Part shown: positions 12,818-19,510 of the stretch, piece after piece
Layout of the letters: each line of letters opens with the position of its first letter
Position numbering within the stretch: position 1 is the stretch's first letter
Origin: an uncultured Oscillospiraceae bacterium
GTDB lineage: Bacteria > Bacillota > Clostridia > Oscillospirales > Oscillospiraceae
DNA length: 21,228 bases
Reading direction: 5' to 3'
Assembly: GCA_910588365.1 (NCBI GenBank)
Contig: CAJUQS010000049.1
Location: 1-21,228, forward strand
Notes under the pieces: model-generated
Told to the model about the DNA's origin: nothing
The model's database searches: none
The model's input: the letters and a program-made list of their open reading frames with translations, nothing else
Translations under genes and position numbers: made by a program

Positions 12818-15049
12818 CTACTTCTGCTCATTGACATAGAGGCTCACCCGGCTCTGGACCTCCCGGGCGGTGTCGTCCAGGCTCTTGTCCCCGGCGAAGT
12901 AACCCCCCGCCGCCTCCGTGACGATATCCCGGATATCCTCGCTCCAGGTGGTGCTGCGGTCCACGCTGTTGTAGAGCTCCATGAACTGGTCGTAGAGCTC
13001 CTGGGTGAAGGGGACATAGGACAGGTCCAGCTCACCGTCAAGGGAGACTCCGCCTCCAGACGTCCTCGCCAGCCGGTACTCCGCCAGCCACTCAAAATCC
13101 GCCCTGTTGACGGGGAGGTATCTGTACGGCGATTCATATTCGGCATAGGCGTCATACTCTCCGGTGATGGCCCGGCCCTCGTACTTGGGCAGCAGCAGGG
13201 TCCGCAGGAAGGACCAGGCTCCCTCCTTATCCTTGCAGGTGCTGGAGATGGAGGGGCCGATGTCGATGTTGAACCGGCTGCCCACGCTGCCATCGACGCT
13301 GGGATAGCCCACAAAGGAAAAGTCCTCCCCAAAGCAGGTCCGATGGAACTGGAGGTCCTCCAAGGTGCCGATGCTGTCCGCTATAAGCATCTGCCGCCCG
13401 GCCAGGGCGCGGATGCAGCACTCGATATACTCGTCCGGTCCAGTCTCCGGTTCATCCGAAAAGAGGCTGGCGAACTCCAGCAGGGCTTTGAACTCCTCGC
13501 AGTCAAAGCTGCACGTGCCCCTGGACCAGTCCACAAAGTGCTCCAGATCGAGAACCAGACGGCGCTCCAGCAGGGCGGTCCTGGAGATCTCCTGTCCCCA
13601 CCGGTCGCTGAGCATCCGGCTGTCCTCCGGCATGGTCTCCCACGCCGCCAGCATCTCCTCCGCCGTCCAGCCCAGCCGGTCCCCCACCACCCGCCGGGGG
13701 CCCACCACAGTGGAGATGCGGAAGGTGCTGGGCAGGTAATAGAGGCCGCCGTTGATGGACGCCGCGTCCAGCACCCGCTCCATTACCCGCTCCCGGCCCA
13801 GGTCCGGGTCTTTCTCCAGATAGGGCCACAGGTCCTCCAGCAGCCCCTTCCCCGCCGCCTGGCTCAGGTCCGGGAAACATCCGGCGTCAAAAATGTCCGG
13901 GCTCCGGCCCGCCAGAATCTCTGTGTTGATCCGGCTGAAGGCGGCGTCCAGCTCCGCCAGGGTGGTTGCCGGCCCGTAGTTCTGCACGGAGATGAAGTAA
14001 TCCTCACTGGTCTGGTTGAACTCCAGGATTGCCGTCCGCATGGCGGAGCTCAGCCATCTGGTGGCAAAGGTCAGCGTGGTCTTCCCCTCCGAGGCGGCGG
14101 CATCTGTAGGCGTCAGGGAGAGCAGTCTGGCCGCGCCGCCGCCCACCAGCAGCGCCGTCAGGCTCCCGTCCTCCTGCTCCGCCACAGCGGCCGCGTCCAG
14201 GGCGTTCAGACCGGAGTCCATCCAGTTGAGCACCAGCTCCCCCGCCGGAGCGCCCTCACGGCAGCGGTACAGCCCGTCGCCGCTCAGGTAGTAGGTAAGG
14301 ACGTCTTCACCGCCGGGCAGGAAACCGTATGGCTGGGACAGCGAGCAGTAGGTCTCCCCCAGCCCCTCCGCCTCCTTGTCCACCCGCCGCAGGGTGTAGG
14401 GTGTCTCGGCGTTGCTGCCGTCGTAGACATACGCACCCACCGTCCCATCGCCCAGGAGCGCCAGCCCGGCGAGGAGGGCCCCGTGGCCGCCGTCCAGGGT
14501 GAAGCGCACGTTCCCGTCCCCATCTAATACCGCCGCCTGGGTGTCCGAATAGACAAAGATATCCCCCTCCCCGTCGGAGAAAGGGGTATCCAGTCTGTCC
14601 GCATTTGTTCCCAGGGCCTTGGCGACCTTGCCGCCGTCCAGGCGGCGCAGCTCCCGGCCCCCGGTGTCCAGCTGCCGGAAGACCACGCCGCCCCCCGAAA
14701 GAGATGACCACGACTCCCTCACCCACAAGGTCCCGTCCCCGCCGGGGCAGAGGTCACGGATGGTGGTGTCCTCGGCAAAAGCGTCCTCAGGGAGGGGGGA
14801 GTGCTGGAAGTCCAGCTTCTCCGCCTCGCCGCCGGTGAGGGGCAGGCGGTAGATGTCCCCACCGGCGCTGAGGAGGTAGAAATCATCCCCCATGCGGCAG
14901 CCCTCCTCCACCTGTCCCCCGCCCATGGTGAACGTCAGAGCTTCGGCGGCGTAGACTACATTCTTGGGGGCGGCGTCCTCCTTTTTCCCGCAGGCGGTCA
15001 GTGCCAGCAGGACGGCCAGCAGTAGGACGGCAAGTGATGTTCTTTTCAT
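12818..15049 (-). CDS. lipoprotein 1: beta-propeller-like domain fused to a family 1 solute-binding domain
   Basis: 743 aa. The signal peptide has lipobox LTAC (Cys20). Residues about 30-320 carry repeated short sheets with DG-turns (PGGDGTLWV 102-110, DGEGDIFVY 159-167, LGDGTVGAYVYD 199-210, LSGDGLYRC 255-263), typical of beta-propeller lipoproteins. From about 323 the protein resembles extracellular solute-binding proteins of ABC sugar/peptide importers: LTFATRWLSSAMRTAILEFNQ (split 326-346), INTEILAGRSPDIFD, the hinge-like GPSISSTCKDKEGAWSFLR (598-616) and the C-terminal YFAGDKSLDDTAREVQSR, ending VSLYVNEQK. No permease or ATPase gene adjoins it, so it may be a sensor or orphan binding protein rather than a transport component (inference). 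Start ATG with AAGGAGG, 8 nt upstream. It is paralogous to the next gene, 107 nt away, and separated by a hairpin, so it is probably transcribed on its own. Confidence 0.85.
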   Translation of the reverse strand: MKRTSLAVLLLAVLLALTACGKKEDAAPKNVVYAAEALTFTMGGGQVEEGCRMGDDFYLLSAGGDIYRLPLTGGEAEKLDFQHSPLPEDAFAEDTTIRDLCPGGDGTLWVRESWSSLSGGGVVFRQLDTGGRELRRLDGGKVAKALGTNADRLDTPFSDGEGDIFVYSDTQAAVLDGDGNVRFTLDGGHGALLAGLALLGDGTVGAYVYDGSNAETPYTLRRVDKEAEGLGETYCSLSQPYGFLPGGEDVLTYYLSGDGLYRCREGAPAGELVLNWMDSGLNALDAAAVAEQEDGSLTALLVGGGAARLLSLTPTDAAASEGKTTLTFATRWLSSAMRTAILEFNQTSEDYFISVQNYGPATTLAELDAAFSRINTEILAGRSPDIFDAGCFPDLSQAAGKGLLEDLWPYLEKDPDLGRERVMERVLDAASINGGLYYLPSTFRISTVVGPRRVVGDRLGWTAEEMLAAWETMPEDSRMLSDRWGQEISRTALLERRLVLDLEHFVDWSRGTCSFDCEEFKALLEFASLFSDEPETGPDEYIECCIRALAGRQMLIADSIGTLEDLQFHRTCFGEDFSFVGYPSVDGSVGSRFNIDIGPSISSTCKDKEGAWSFLRTLLLPKYEGRAITGEYDAYAEYESPYRYLPVNRADFEWLAEYRLARTSGGGVSLDGELDLSYVPFTQELYDQFMELYNSVDRSTTWSEDIRDIVTEAAGGYFAGDKSLDDTAREVQSRVSLYVNEQK

Positions 15050-15098
15050 TGCGTGTTCCTCCTTGTCAGGTGTTCTGTCAATAGGATAACAGGGAGTT

Positions 15099-15117
15099 GT
15101 ATCATTTTTGTGTCAGA
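15099..15117 (-). promoter_or_regulatory. 19-bp motif in the promoter region of lipoprotein 1
   Basis: Minus strand TCTGACACAAAAATGATAC. It matches 18 of 19 bases at 12750-12768, upstream of the deleted peptide gene. It lies about 50-68 nt before the lipoprotein 1 start codon, a position fitting a regulator site. No convincing -35/-10 pair is evident. Confidence 0.5.
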
Positions 15118-15128
15118 AGATAATAGAC

Positions 15129-15152
15129 GAGCCCGCCCAGCCGGGCGGGCTC
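15129..15152 (-). terminator. terminator-like hairpin after lipoprotein 2
   Basis: Arms GAGCCCGCCC (15129-15138) and GGGCGGGCTC (15143-15152), 4 nt past the stop of lipoprotein 2. The following minus-strand sequence GTCTATTATC is a poor U-tract, so some readthrough into lipoprotein 1 is possible. Confidence 0.6.
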
Positions 15153-15156
15153 TCTG

Positions 15157-17517
15157 CTATTTCTGCTCATTGACATAGAGGCTCACCCGGCTCTGGACCT
15201 CCCGGGCGGTATCGTCCAGGCTCTTGTCCCCGGCGAAGTACGCGCCCGCCGCCTCGGTGACGATGTTGAGTATATCAGTGTTCCACTCCCAGCTATATGA
15301 AACATTGTCGTATAGTTCTGCGAATTGATCATATAGTTTCTGAGGTAGGGCATAGTACGAGACTGAAAACTCCTCCTGAGCATTTCCTCCAACAAATTTT
15401 ATACCGCGCTTGGATATTTCTACTTTACCCCCCTCTTCATCAGTCCTAAAGCCACAGGGTGTCATGGCCTGCTGAACCAGCCAATCAAAGTCCCGCTTGT
15501 TGATTGGGAAATAGGTATTCTTGCGGTAGTTCGTTGTTTTATAGTAACTTGTCCCTTCCGGTCGGTCTGCATACTTTGGCAATATGACCTGCCGCAGGAA
15601 AGCCCATGCTCCCTCTTTGTCCCTGCACGTGCTGGTGATAGACGGACCAGTAGAAATAAAAAAACGACTCCCGTTGCTACCATCCATGCTCGGAAAACCC
15701 ACAAATGAAAAATCTCCAAAAATTGCCTGGTACTGCTGGAGCTGCTCAAACGATTCCAGACGGACAGATAGGAGCATCTGTCGGCCATCAACCGCCTCAA
15801 GTTCCTCCTTAATAGCATAAATGTCTACGCCAGCAGGAGGATTCTCCGGAAAAATGTTGCAATAGGAAAGCAAATCTTGAAATTCCTTTGTATCAAAATT
15901 GCAGTTGCCATCTGCCCAGTCCACATAATGATTCAAGTCCATAAATAGCCGCTTCTGCAACATCTGATTTTTGGTATCATTTCTTAATCCATAAATCGAA
16001 CAGCCCTCCGGCATAGCTGCCAAGGCTTCCTGCATCTCTTCCGCAGTCCATCCCAACCGGTCGCCAACAATGCTTTTTGCCCCTACAGCGGTAATAATGG
16101 AGAAACTATTAGGAAGGTGGTAAAGTCCGCCGTCAATTTCTTCCGCCATTAGGGGGCGCTCCATCACCCCCTCACGGCCCAAGTCCGGGTCTTGCTCAAT
16201 ATAAGGCCACAAATCTTCCAACAGACCCTGGTTTGCTGCCTGTGCAATATTCAGACAGCCGGGTCCTAAAATGTCCGGAGCATTGCCAGCCATCATTTCT
16301 GTGTTCAAACGGGCTTGGGCTGCGGCTAGCTCCTCTTCTGATGCAGAGGGTGAACCATAGTTTTCTACCGCAATATAGTACTTGCTGTTGGACTGATTAA
16401 AATCTAGTATAGCCAAACGAGTATCTGAGCTTAGATCTCCCATGGAAGCGTAGACCAAAATAGTTCTCTCGGGCATGGCGGCGGCGTCCGTCGGGGCCAA
16501 AGAGAACAGGCCGGTCTTACTGCCTATCATCAACGTTGCCAAGTTCCCGTCTCCCTGCGATATAAAATCAGCGATATCGGCAGCATTCAAGCCGGAGTCG
16601 AGCCAGTTGAGTACCAAAATTCCCTCCTCGCCCTCCTCTTGCCAGCAATACAACCCATCACCGCTTTGATAATTAAAAATGGTCTCACCACTGCCAGGCC
16701 AAAATTTTTCTGACCGGGGCACAGGATAAATCTTTCCCCAACTCTCTGCGGCTTTGTCTATCCGCCGTACTGTATAGGAGTGGCTACTATTGCTGTCAAA
16801 CATATATGCACCCACTGTTCCGTCGCTGAAAAGCATCAAGTCACTTACAAATGCCCCAGGTGTATCCAAAATGAAGCGTACAATTCCGCTTTTGTTCAGC
16901 ATCGCTACCGTACCATCTGCACAGGCAAAGATGTCCCCGTCTATATCAGACAAAAGTGCCGTCACCCGCTCTTTTCCAATCGTTTGGGCGATCTCGCCGC
17001 CGTTTAGGCTGCGCAGCTCCCGCCCTCGTATATCCAGCTGTCTATGAATTTCCGTTACCGTAGTTTCTGTAATATATCTCCACTTTTCTCCGCTCTCTGG
17101 ATCAAAGTCATCTGGTAAGTCATAGCGCTGCACCATCTGCTTTTCTGTTACCCATAAAGTTCCGTCCCCGCCAGCGCGGAGGTTCTGAACACTCACGCCG
17201 CCCTCAGCATTTTCTGGGAGGGCGGCTGGTTGAAAATCCAGTCTCTCCGCCGCGCCGCCTTCCCGTGCGATACGTTGGAGCGTGTAGTCCAGGCCATACC
17301 CCGCTTCATCCGGTGTTCCGTCAGAACACAAGAGGTAGAAGTCATCCCCCATGCGGCAGCCCTCCTCCACCCGCCCTCCGCCCACGGTGAACGACAGAGT
17401 TTCGGCGGCGTAGACTACACTCTTGGGGGCGGCGCCCTCCTTTTGCTGACCGCAACCAATTAAAAGCAACAGAACTGAAAACAGCAATATAGTGTTCTTT
17501 TTTCCAGGCAGCTTCAT
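15157..17517 (-). CDS. lipoprotein 2: paralogous beta-propeller / solute-binding fusion
   Basis: 786 aa, same plan as lipoprotein 1: signal peptide with lipobox LIGC (Cys22), propeller-like half (about 32-345, with GGDGTLWV 117-124, DIDGDIFACADGTVAML 191-207, FSDGTVGAYMFD 230-241, QSGDGLYCW 284-292) and a solute-binding half from about 351 (ILVYASMGDLSSDTRLAILD). The C-terminal ~30 residues are nearly identical to lipoprotein 1. The first ~100 coding bases after the signal peptide and the last ~80 coding bases are near-identical in DNA to lipoprotein 1 and GC-rich. The middle (about 15290-17200) is clearly richer in A/T and uses codons such as ATA and AAT more often, suggesting mosaic origin or gene conversion at the ends. 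Start ATG with GGAGG (complement of 17528-17532), 10 nt upstream. It follows the cysteine-rich gene by 75 nt, with a hairpin between. Confidence 0.85.
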   Translation of the reverse strand: MKLPGKKNTILLFSVLLLLIGCGQQKEGAAPKSVVYAAETLSFTVGGGRVEEGCRMGDDFYLLCSDGTPDEAGYGLDYTLQRIAREGGAAERLDFQPAALPENAEGGVSVQNLRAGGDGTLWVTEKQMVQRYDLPDDFDPESGEKWRYITETTVTEIHRQLDIRGRELRSLNGGEIAQTIGKERVTALLSDIDGDIFACADGTVAMLNKSGIVRFILDTPGAFVSDLMLFSDGTVGAYMFDSNSSHSYTVRRIDKAAESWGKIYPVPRSEKFWPGSGETIFNYQSGDGLYCWQEEGEEGILVLNWLDSGLNAADIADFISQGDGNLATLMIGSKTGLFSLAPTDAAAMPERTILVYASMGDLSSDTRLAILDFNQSNSKYYIAVENYGSPSASEEELAAAQARLNTEMMAGNAPDILGPGCLNIAQAANQGLLEDLWPYIEQDPDLGREGVMERPLMAEEIDGGLYHLPNSFSIITAVGAKSIVGDRLGWTAEEMQEALAAMPEGCSIYGLRNDTKNQMLQKRLFMDLNHYVDWADGNCNFDTKEFQDLLSYCNIFPENPPAGVDIYAIKEELEAVDGRQMLLSVRLESFEQLQQYQAIFGDFSFVGFPSMDGSNGSRFFISTGPSITSTCRDKEGAWAFLRQVILPKYADRPEGTSYYKTTNYRKNTYFPINKRDFDWLVQQAMTPCGFRTDEEGGKVEISKRGIKFVGGNAQEEFSVSYYALPQKLYDQFAELYDNVSYSWEWNTDILNIVTEAAGAYFAGDKSLDDTAREVQSRVSLYVNEQK

Positions 17518-17539
17518 TGCTCTTAAACCTCCATTTGAA

Positions 17540-17569
17540 AAATGGGTCTGCCGTTTAGCAGACCCATTT
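17540..17569 (-). terminator. terminator or attenuator between the Cys-rich gene and lipoprotein 2
   Basis: 12-bp arms AAATGGGTCTGC (17540-17551) and the complement (17558-17569), then TTTTTC on the minus strand. The U-tract is only 3-4 nt from the RBS of lipoprotein 2 (17528-17532). No separate promoter for lipoprotein 2 fits in the gap, so this may set the ratio of the two products. Confidence 0.75.
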
Positions 17570-17592
17570 AAAGTGTTACAAATGATTAGATA

Positions 17593-17937
17593 TCACTTTT
17601 TCCCTTGAGGGCACCCGCAGGAACAATTCACGTTTTCGCAGCTACACTTCCACCACGTGTCAACAACATCATCTGTCGCATAATACTTTCCACAATCAAA
17701 ACAGTGCCCATATCTATGCAATTCTACCTTGTAGTGTATCCCACCAACACAGGTGCCTACCCTTTTATTGGTCTCTACCTCACCATAGTCAAATTGCAGA
17801 GTGCCACCACAAATCGGGCAGGATACCGCCCTCGGCTGGATCTCGCTGGCAGATGCCACGGCGGAGAGCAGGGAGACGCACATCATCAGGGCAGCGAACA
17901 GGCTGAACAGACGGGTCAGATGGCTTTTCTTCATCAT
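17593..17937 (-). CDS. small secreted cysteine-rich protein
   Basis: 114 aa from the ATG at 17935-17937 (MMKKSHLT...); the next ATG (17934) is equally possible. AAGGAG lies at 17947-17952, 9 nt upstream, so a longer frame starting at 17964 is rejected. A clear signal peptide ends in SAVASASE. The mature ~80 residues contain 12 Cys in pairs: CPICGG, CVGG, HCFDCGKYY, then CSCENVNCSCGCPQGKK at the end. The CxxC pairs look like a zinc ribbon, but export argues for disulfides or metal binding outside the cell. I do not recognise the family. It is the first gene of a leftward unit with lipoprotein 2 and lies divergent from the XRE-TPR regulator, a common arrangement for a target of that regulator. 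Confidence 0.8.
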   Translation of the reverse strand: MMKKSHLTRLFSLFAALMMCVSLLSAVASASEIQPRAVSCPICGGTLQFDYGEVETNKRVGTCVGGIHYKVELHRYGHCFDCGKYYATDDVVDTWWKCSCENVNCSCGCPQGKK

Positions 17938-17987
17938 ATCACGTTTCTCCTTCTTTTGCAACAATTTTTGTCACATCGGGATCCATC

Positions 17988-18014
17988 CGGCGGGGCGTCC
18001 CGCTTACCCCGCCG
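17988..18014 (-). promoter_or_regulatory. GC-rich hairpin in the leader of the Cys-rich gene
   Basis: CGGCGGGG (17988-17995) pairs with CCCCGCCG (18007-18014). It has no U-tract and sits between the candidate promoter and the RBS; it may stabilise the mRNA or act as a regulator target. Confidence 0.45.
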
Positions 18015-18021
18015 TGATGAC

Positions 18022-18050
18022 AGCATACTACACCCCTGGGAAAAAGTCCA
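18022..18050 (-). promoter_or_regulatory. candidate promoter of the Cys-rich gene / lipoprotein 2 unit
   Basis: On the minus strand, TGGACT (18045-18050), 17 bp, TATGCT (18022-18027). Two mismatches in each box suggest a weak, activator-dependent promoter. Confidence 0.5.
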
Positions 18051-18060
18051 TGTCATCCCG

Positions 18061-18091
18061 CGCAACAAAAAAATTTCGTGAAATGACAACT
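18061..18091 (+). promoter_or_regulatory. candidate regulator-binding region upstream of the XRE-TPR gene
   Basis: CGCAACAAAAAAATT (18061-18075) followed by TTTCGTGAAATGACAACT (18074-18091). Both parts recur at 19351-19378, the first in inverted orientation. The block ends 7 nt before the -35 of the regulator promoter and also lies upstream of the divergent promoter at 18022-18050, so it could serve both. Confidence 0.55.
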
Positions 18092-18098
18092 TTTCTCC

Positions 18099-18127
18099 TT
18101 GTCTTTCCACCGGAGGCATGATATAGT
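18099..18127 (+). promoter_or_regulatory. promoter of the XRE-TPR regulator
   Basis: TTGTCT (18099-18104), 17 bp, TATAGT (18122-18127) with an upstream TGA giving an extended -10 (TGATATAGT). Confidence 0.75.
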
Positions 18128-18166
18128 GTTACAAAATTACCCAGTATAGAAAGAGAGGAACCAGCC

Positions 18167-19072
18167 ATGCGGGAGATTCCCATCGGCGCGTACATCCGCC
18201 AGAACCGGGAGGCCCAGGGCCTGACCCAGCAGCAGCTCTGCGAGGGCATCTGCGAGCCCGCCACCATCTCCCGCATTGAAAACGGCCAGCAGACCCCCTG
18301 CCGCAGCCGCCTCAGCGCCCTGCTCCAGCGCCTGGGCCTGCCTGATGACCGGTACTTTGCCCTGCTGAGCCCCAACGAGATCGAGATCTCCAGCCTTCAG
18401 GCGGAGATCGTCTCCTGCGGCGTCCACGGCAGGCGGGAGCGGGGCCTGGAGCTGATTGCAAGGCTGGAGAGCATCATGGAGGCGGATGATCACATCACCC
18501 GCCAGTTCGTCCTGCGCTCCCGGGTTCTGCTGGGGGACTACGGCTTTGAGGAGCAGCTGGACATACTGCTGGAGGCCATCCGCCTGACCGTGCCCCGGTT
18601 TGATCTGGATAAAATCGATAGCTTTCTGTACAGCTTTGACGAGATCAAGATCATCAACCAGATTGGAAACGCCTACTCGGAGGCCGGACAATGCAAAAAA
18701 GCAATTGACATCTATGGTCAATTGCTTAAATATGTGCAGAAGCACAATCAGAATATGAACCGATCCGGCGGTCTGCTGCCACTGGTTGCCCATAACTATG
18801 CCCGGGAGCTTGATATCGCCGGTTTTTACGGAGATGCGGTGGATATTGCAGAGCTGGGCCGTCAGTCCTGTATTGACTCCGGGCACTATCAGGCTATGCC
18901 CGGCCTGCTGCACATTATGGCCGAATCCTATCATTTCCTTGGAGATGATGAAAAGAGCAGAGATCTCTATCGCCAGGCGTATGGCATCTATAAAGCGGTT
19001 GGCAATGAGCGCGACCTCCGCCTCCTGGAGAAAGATGTAAGAGAACAATTAGAATCCGACTTGTTTTCCTAG
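18167..19072 (+). CDS. XRE-family regulator with C-terminal TPR-like domain (RRNPP/Rgg-type)
   Basis: 301 aa. The N-terminal helix-turn-helix (about 7-62) has GAYIRQNREAQGLTQQQLCEG... and the XRE signature ATISRIENGQQTP. From about 70 to 298 the protein is all-helical with TPR-like spacing, such as INQIGNAYSEAGQCKKAIDIYGQ (split across about 164-186) and MAESYHFLGDDEKSRDLYRQAY. This is the RRNPP plan (Rap, Rgg, NprR, PlcR, PrgX), whose TPR part binds a short imported peptide. Start ATG with AGAGAGG (18152-18158), 8 nt upstream. Its stop TAG overlaps, within CTAG, the stop of the convergent secreted-peptide gene, and a peptide-binding lipoprotein follows. The neighbouring Cys-rich and propeller-SBP genes are plausible targets (inferred). 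The middle of the gene (about 18650-19000) is less GC-rich than its 5' part. Confidence 0.88.
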   Translation: MREIPIGAYIRQNREAQGLTQQQLCEGICEPATISRIENGQQTPCRSRLSALLQRLGLPDDRYFALLSPNEIEISSLQAEIVSCGVHGRRERGLELIARLESIMEADDHITRQFVLRSRVLLGDYGFEEQLDILLEAIRLTVPRFDLDKIDSFLYSFDEIKIINQIGNAYSEAGQCKKAIDIYGQLLKYVQKHNQNMNRSGGLLPLVAHNYARELDIAGFYGDAVDIAELGRQSCIDSGHYQAMPGLLHIMAESYHFLGDDEKSRDLYRQAYGIYKAVGNERDLRLLEKDVREQLESDLFS

Positions 19073-19272
19073 GCAAGTTCCCCTAACCTGCCCGGTGCAT
19101 CATCATCCATGGGCCGGATACCGGGTTTCTCCGGCTTTTCGGGCTTGTCGGGGTTCAGAGGTTCGCCGCCAATGACGGGCGGGGGATCGGGCTCATCGCA
19201 GCAGGCCGCCGCAGGCGCCAGGGCCGTCAGGCACAGCAGCAGACTCAGCAGCAGGGATGCAAGTTTTTTCAT
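19069..19272 (-). CDS. small secreted Pro-rich peptide; candidate pheromone precursor
   Basis: 67 aa from the ATG at 19270-19272. The signal peptide MKKLASLLLSLLLCLTALAP ends at about APAAA, with a Cys-Cys pair right after. The mature part is short and unstructured: DEPDPPPVIGGEPLNP, a PDKPEKPEKPG repeat, and the end DDDAPGRLGELA. An upstream in-frame ATG (19288-19290) would add MKGRSPD; I prefer the shorter form because the decayed copy at 12713-12735 is conserved from this ATG and AAAGGA lies 11-12 nt before it, a loose spacing. Tail-to-tail overlap with the XRE-TPR regulator, and loss of both together in the second copy, point to a functional pair. In RRNPP systems the signal is a C-terminal fragment of such a peptide; that is inferred here, not shown. 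Confidence 0.75.
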   Translation of the reverse strand: MKKLASLLLSLLLCLTALAPAAACCDEPDPPPVIGGEPLNPDKPEKPEKPGIRPMDDDAPGRLGELA

Positions 19273-19308
19273 ATCCGGGGACCGTCCTTTCATTTTTCTG
19301 ATATTCCC

Positions 19309-19349
19309 ACTATACCACAGGACAGGCGGAAGCGCCATATCGTCCTGTG
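19309..19349 (-). promoter_or_regulatory. peptide-gene promoter with upstream dyad
   Basis: On the minus strand an extended -10, TGGTATAGT, has TATAGT at 19309-19314. No good -35 is present. Instead the -35 area lies in an 8-bp inverted repeat CACAGGAC (19316-19323) / GTCCTGTG (19342-19349), with an inner GGCG-GAAG-CGCC stem. Extended -10 plus dyad suggests regulated expression. Confidence 0.55.
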
Positions 19350-19350
19350 T

Positions 19351-19378
19351 AATTTTTTTGTTGCGTCAGATGACAACT
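19351..19378 (+). promoter_or_regulatory. second copy of the candidate regulator-binding region
   Basis: AATTTTTTTGTTGCG (19351-19365, exact reverse complement of 18061-18075) overlaps TTGCGTCAGATGACAACT (19361-19378), sharing TTnCGTnAnATGACAACT with 18074-18091. It lies between the leftward peptide gene and the rightward peptide-binding lipoprotein gene. Confidence 0.55.
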
Positions 19379-19391
19379 CCCGACTATATCA

Positions 19392-19413
19392 GGCGCTGTT
19401 TGAAAAATGGAAA
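19392..19413 (+). repeat. dispersed repeat, module 2 only (copy D)
   Basis: GGCGCTGTTTGAAAAATGG and following AAA: 21 of 22 bases match the end of copy C (10251-10272) and 19 of 22 match copy B (6478-6499). The hairpin modules are absent here. Confidence 0.65.
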
Positions 19414-19435
19414 GAATAATATCCCCCCACCCGGC

Positions 19436-19464
19436 TTGCGGGGTTCCCGTTCTTCCGGTATAAT
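19436..19464 (+). promoter_or_regulatory. promoter of the peptide-binding lipoprotein
   Basis: TTGCGG (19436-19441), 17 bp, TATAAT (19459-19464). Perfect -10, weak -35. RBS AAGGAGG (19496-19502) follows. Confidence 0.75.
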
Positions 19465-19510
19465 CGGCGGCAGCCGGTTATACTTTTCTTGTCCCAAGGA
19501 GGAACACAAC

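Noticed and set aside
12648..12839. 63-aa rightward HTH-like protein
   Set aside because: Only the first ~23 codons match the regulator; the rest is reverse complement of the peptide-gene region and of a terminator, so it is a deletion scar.
13343..14527. 394-codon rightward frame opposite lipoprotein 1
   Set aside because: Antisense shadow of a lipoprotein gene with clear signal peptide and family motifs.
19109..19510. Upstream extension of the peptide-binding lipoprotein to 19109
   Set aside because: The RBS, signal peptide and lipobox fix the start at 19511; the upstream frame crosses the convergent peptide gene and promoters.
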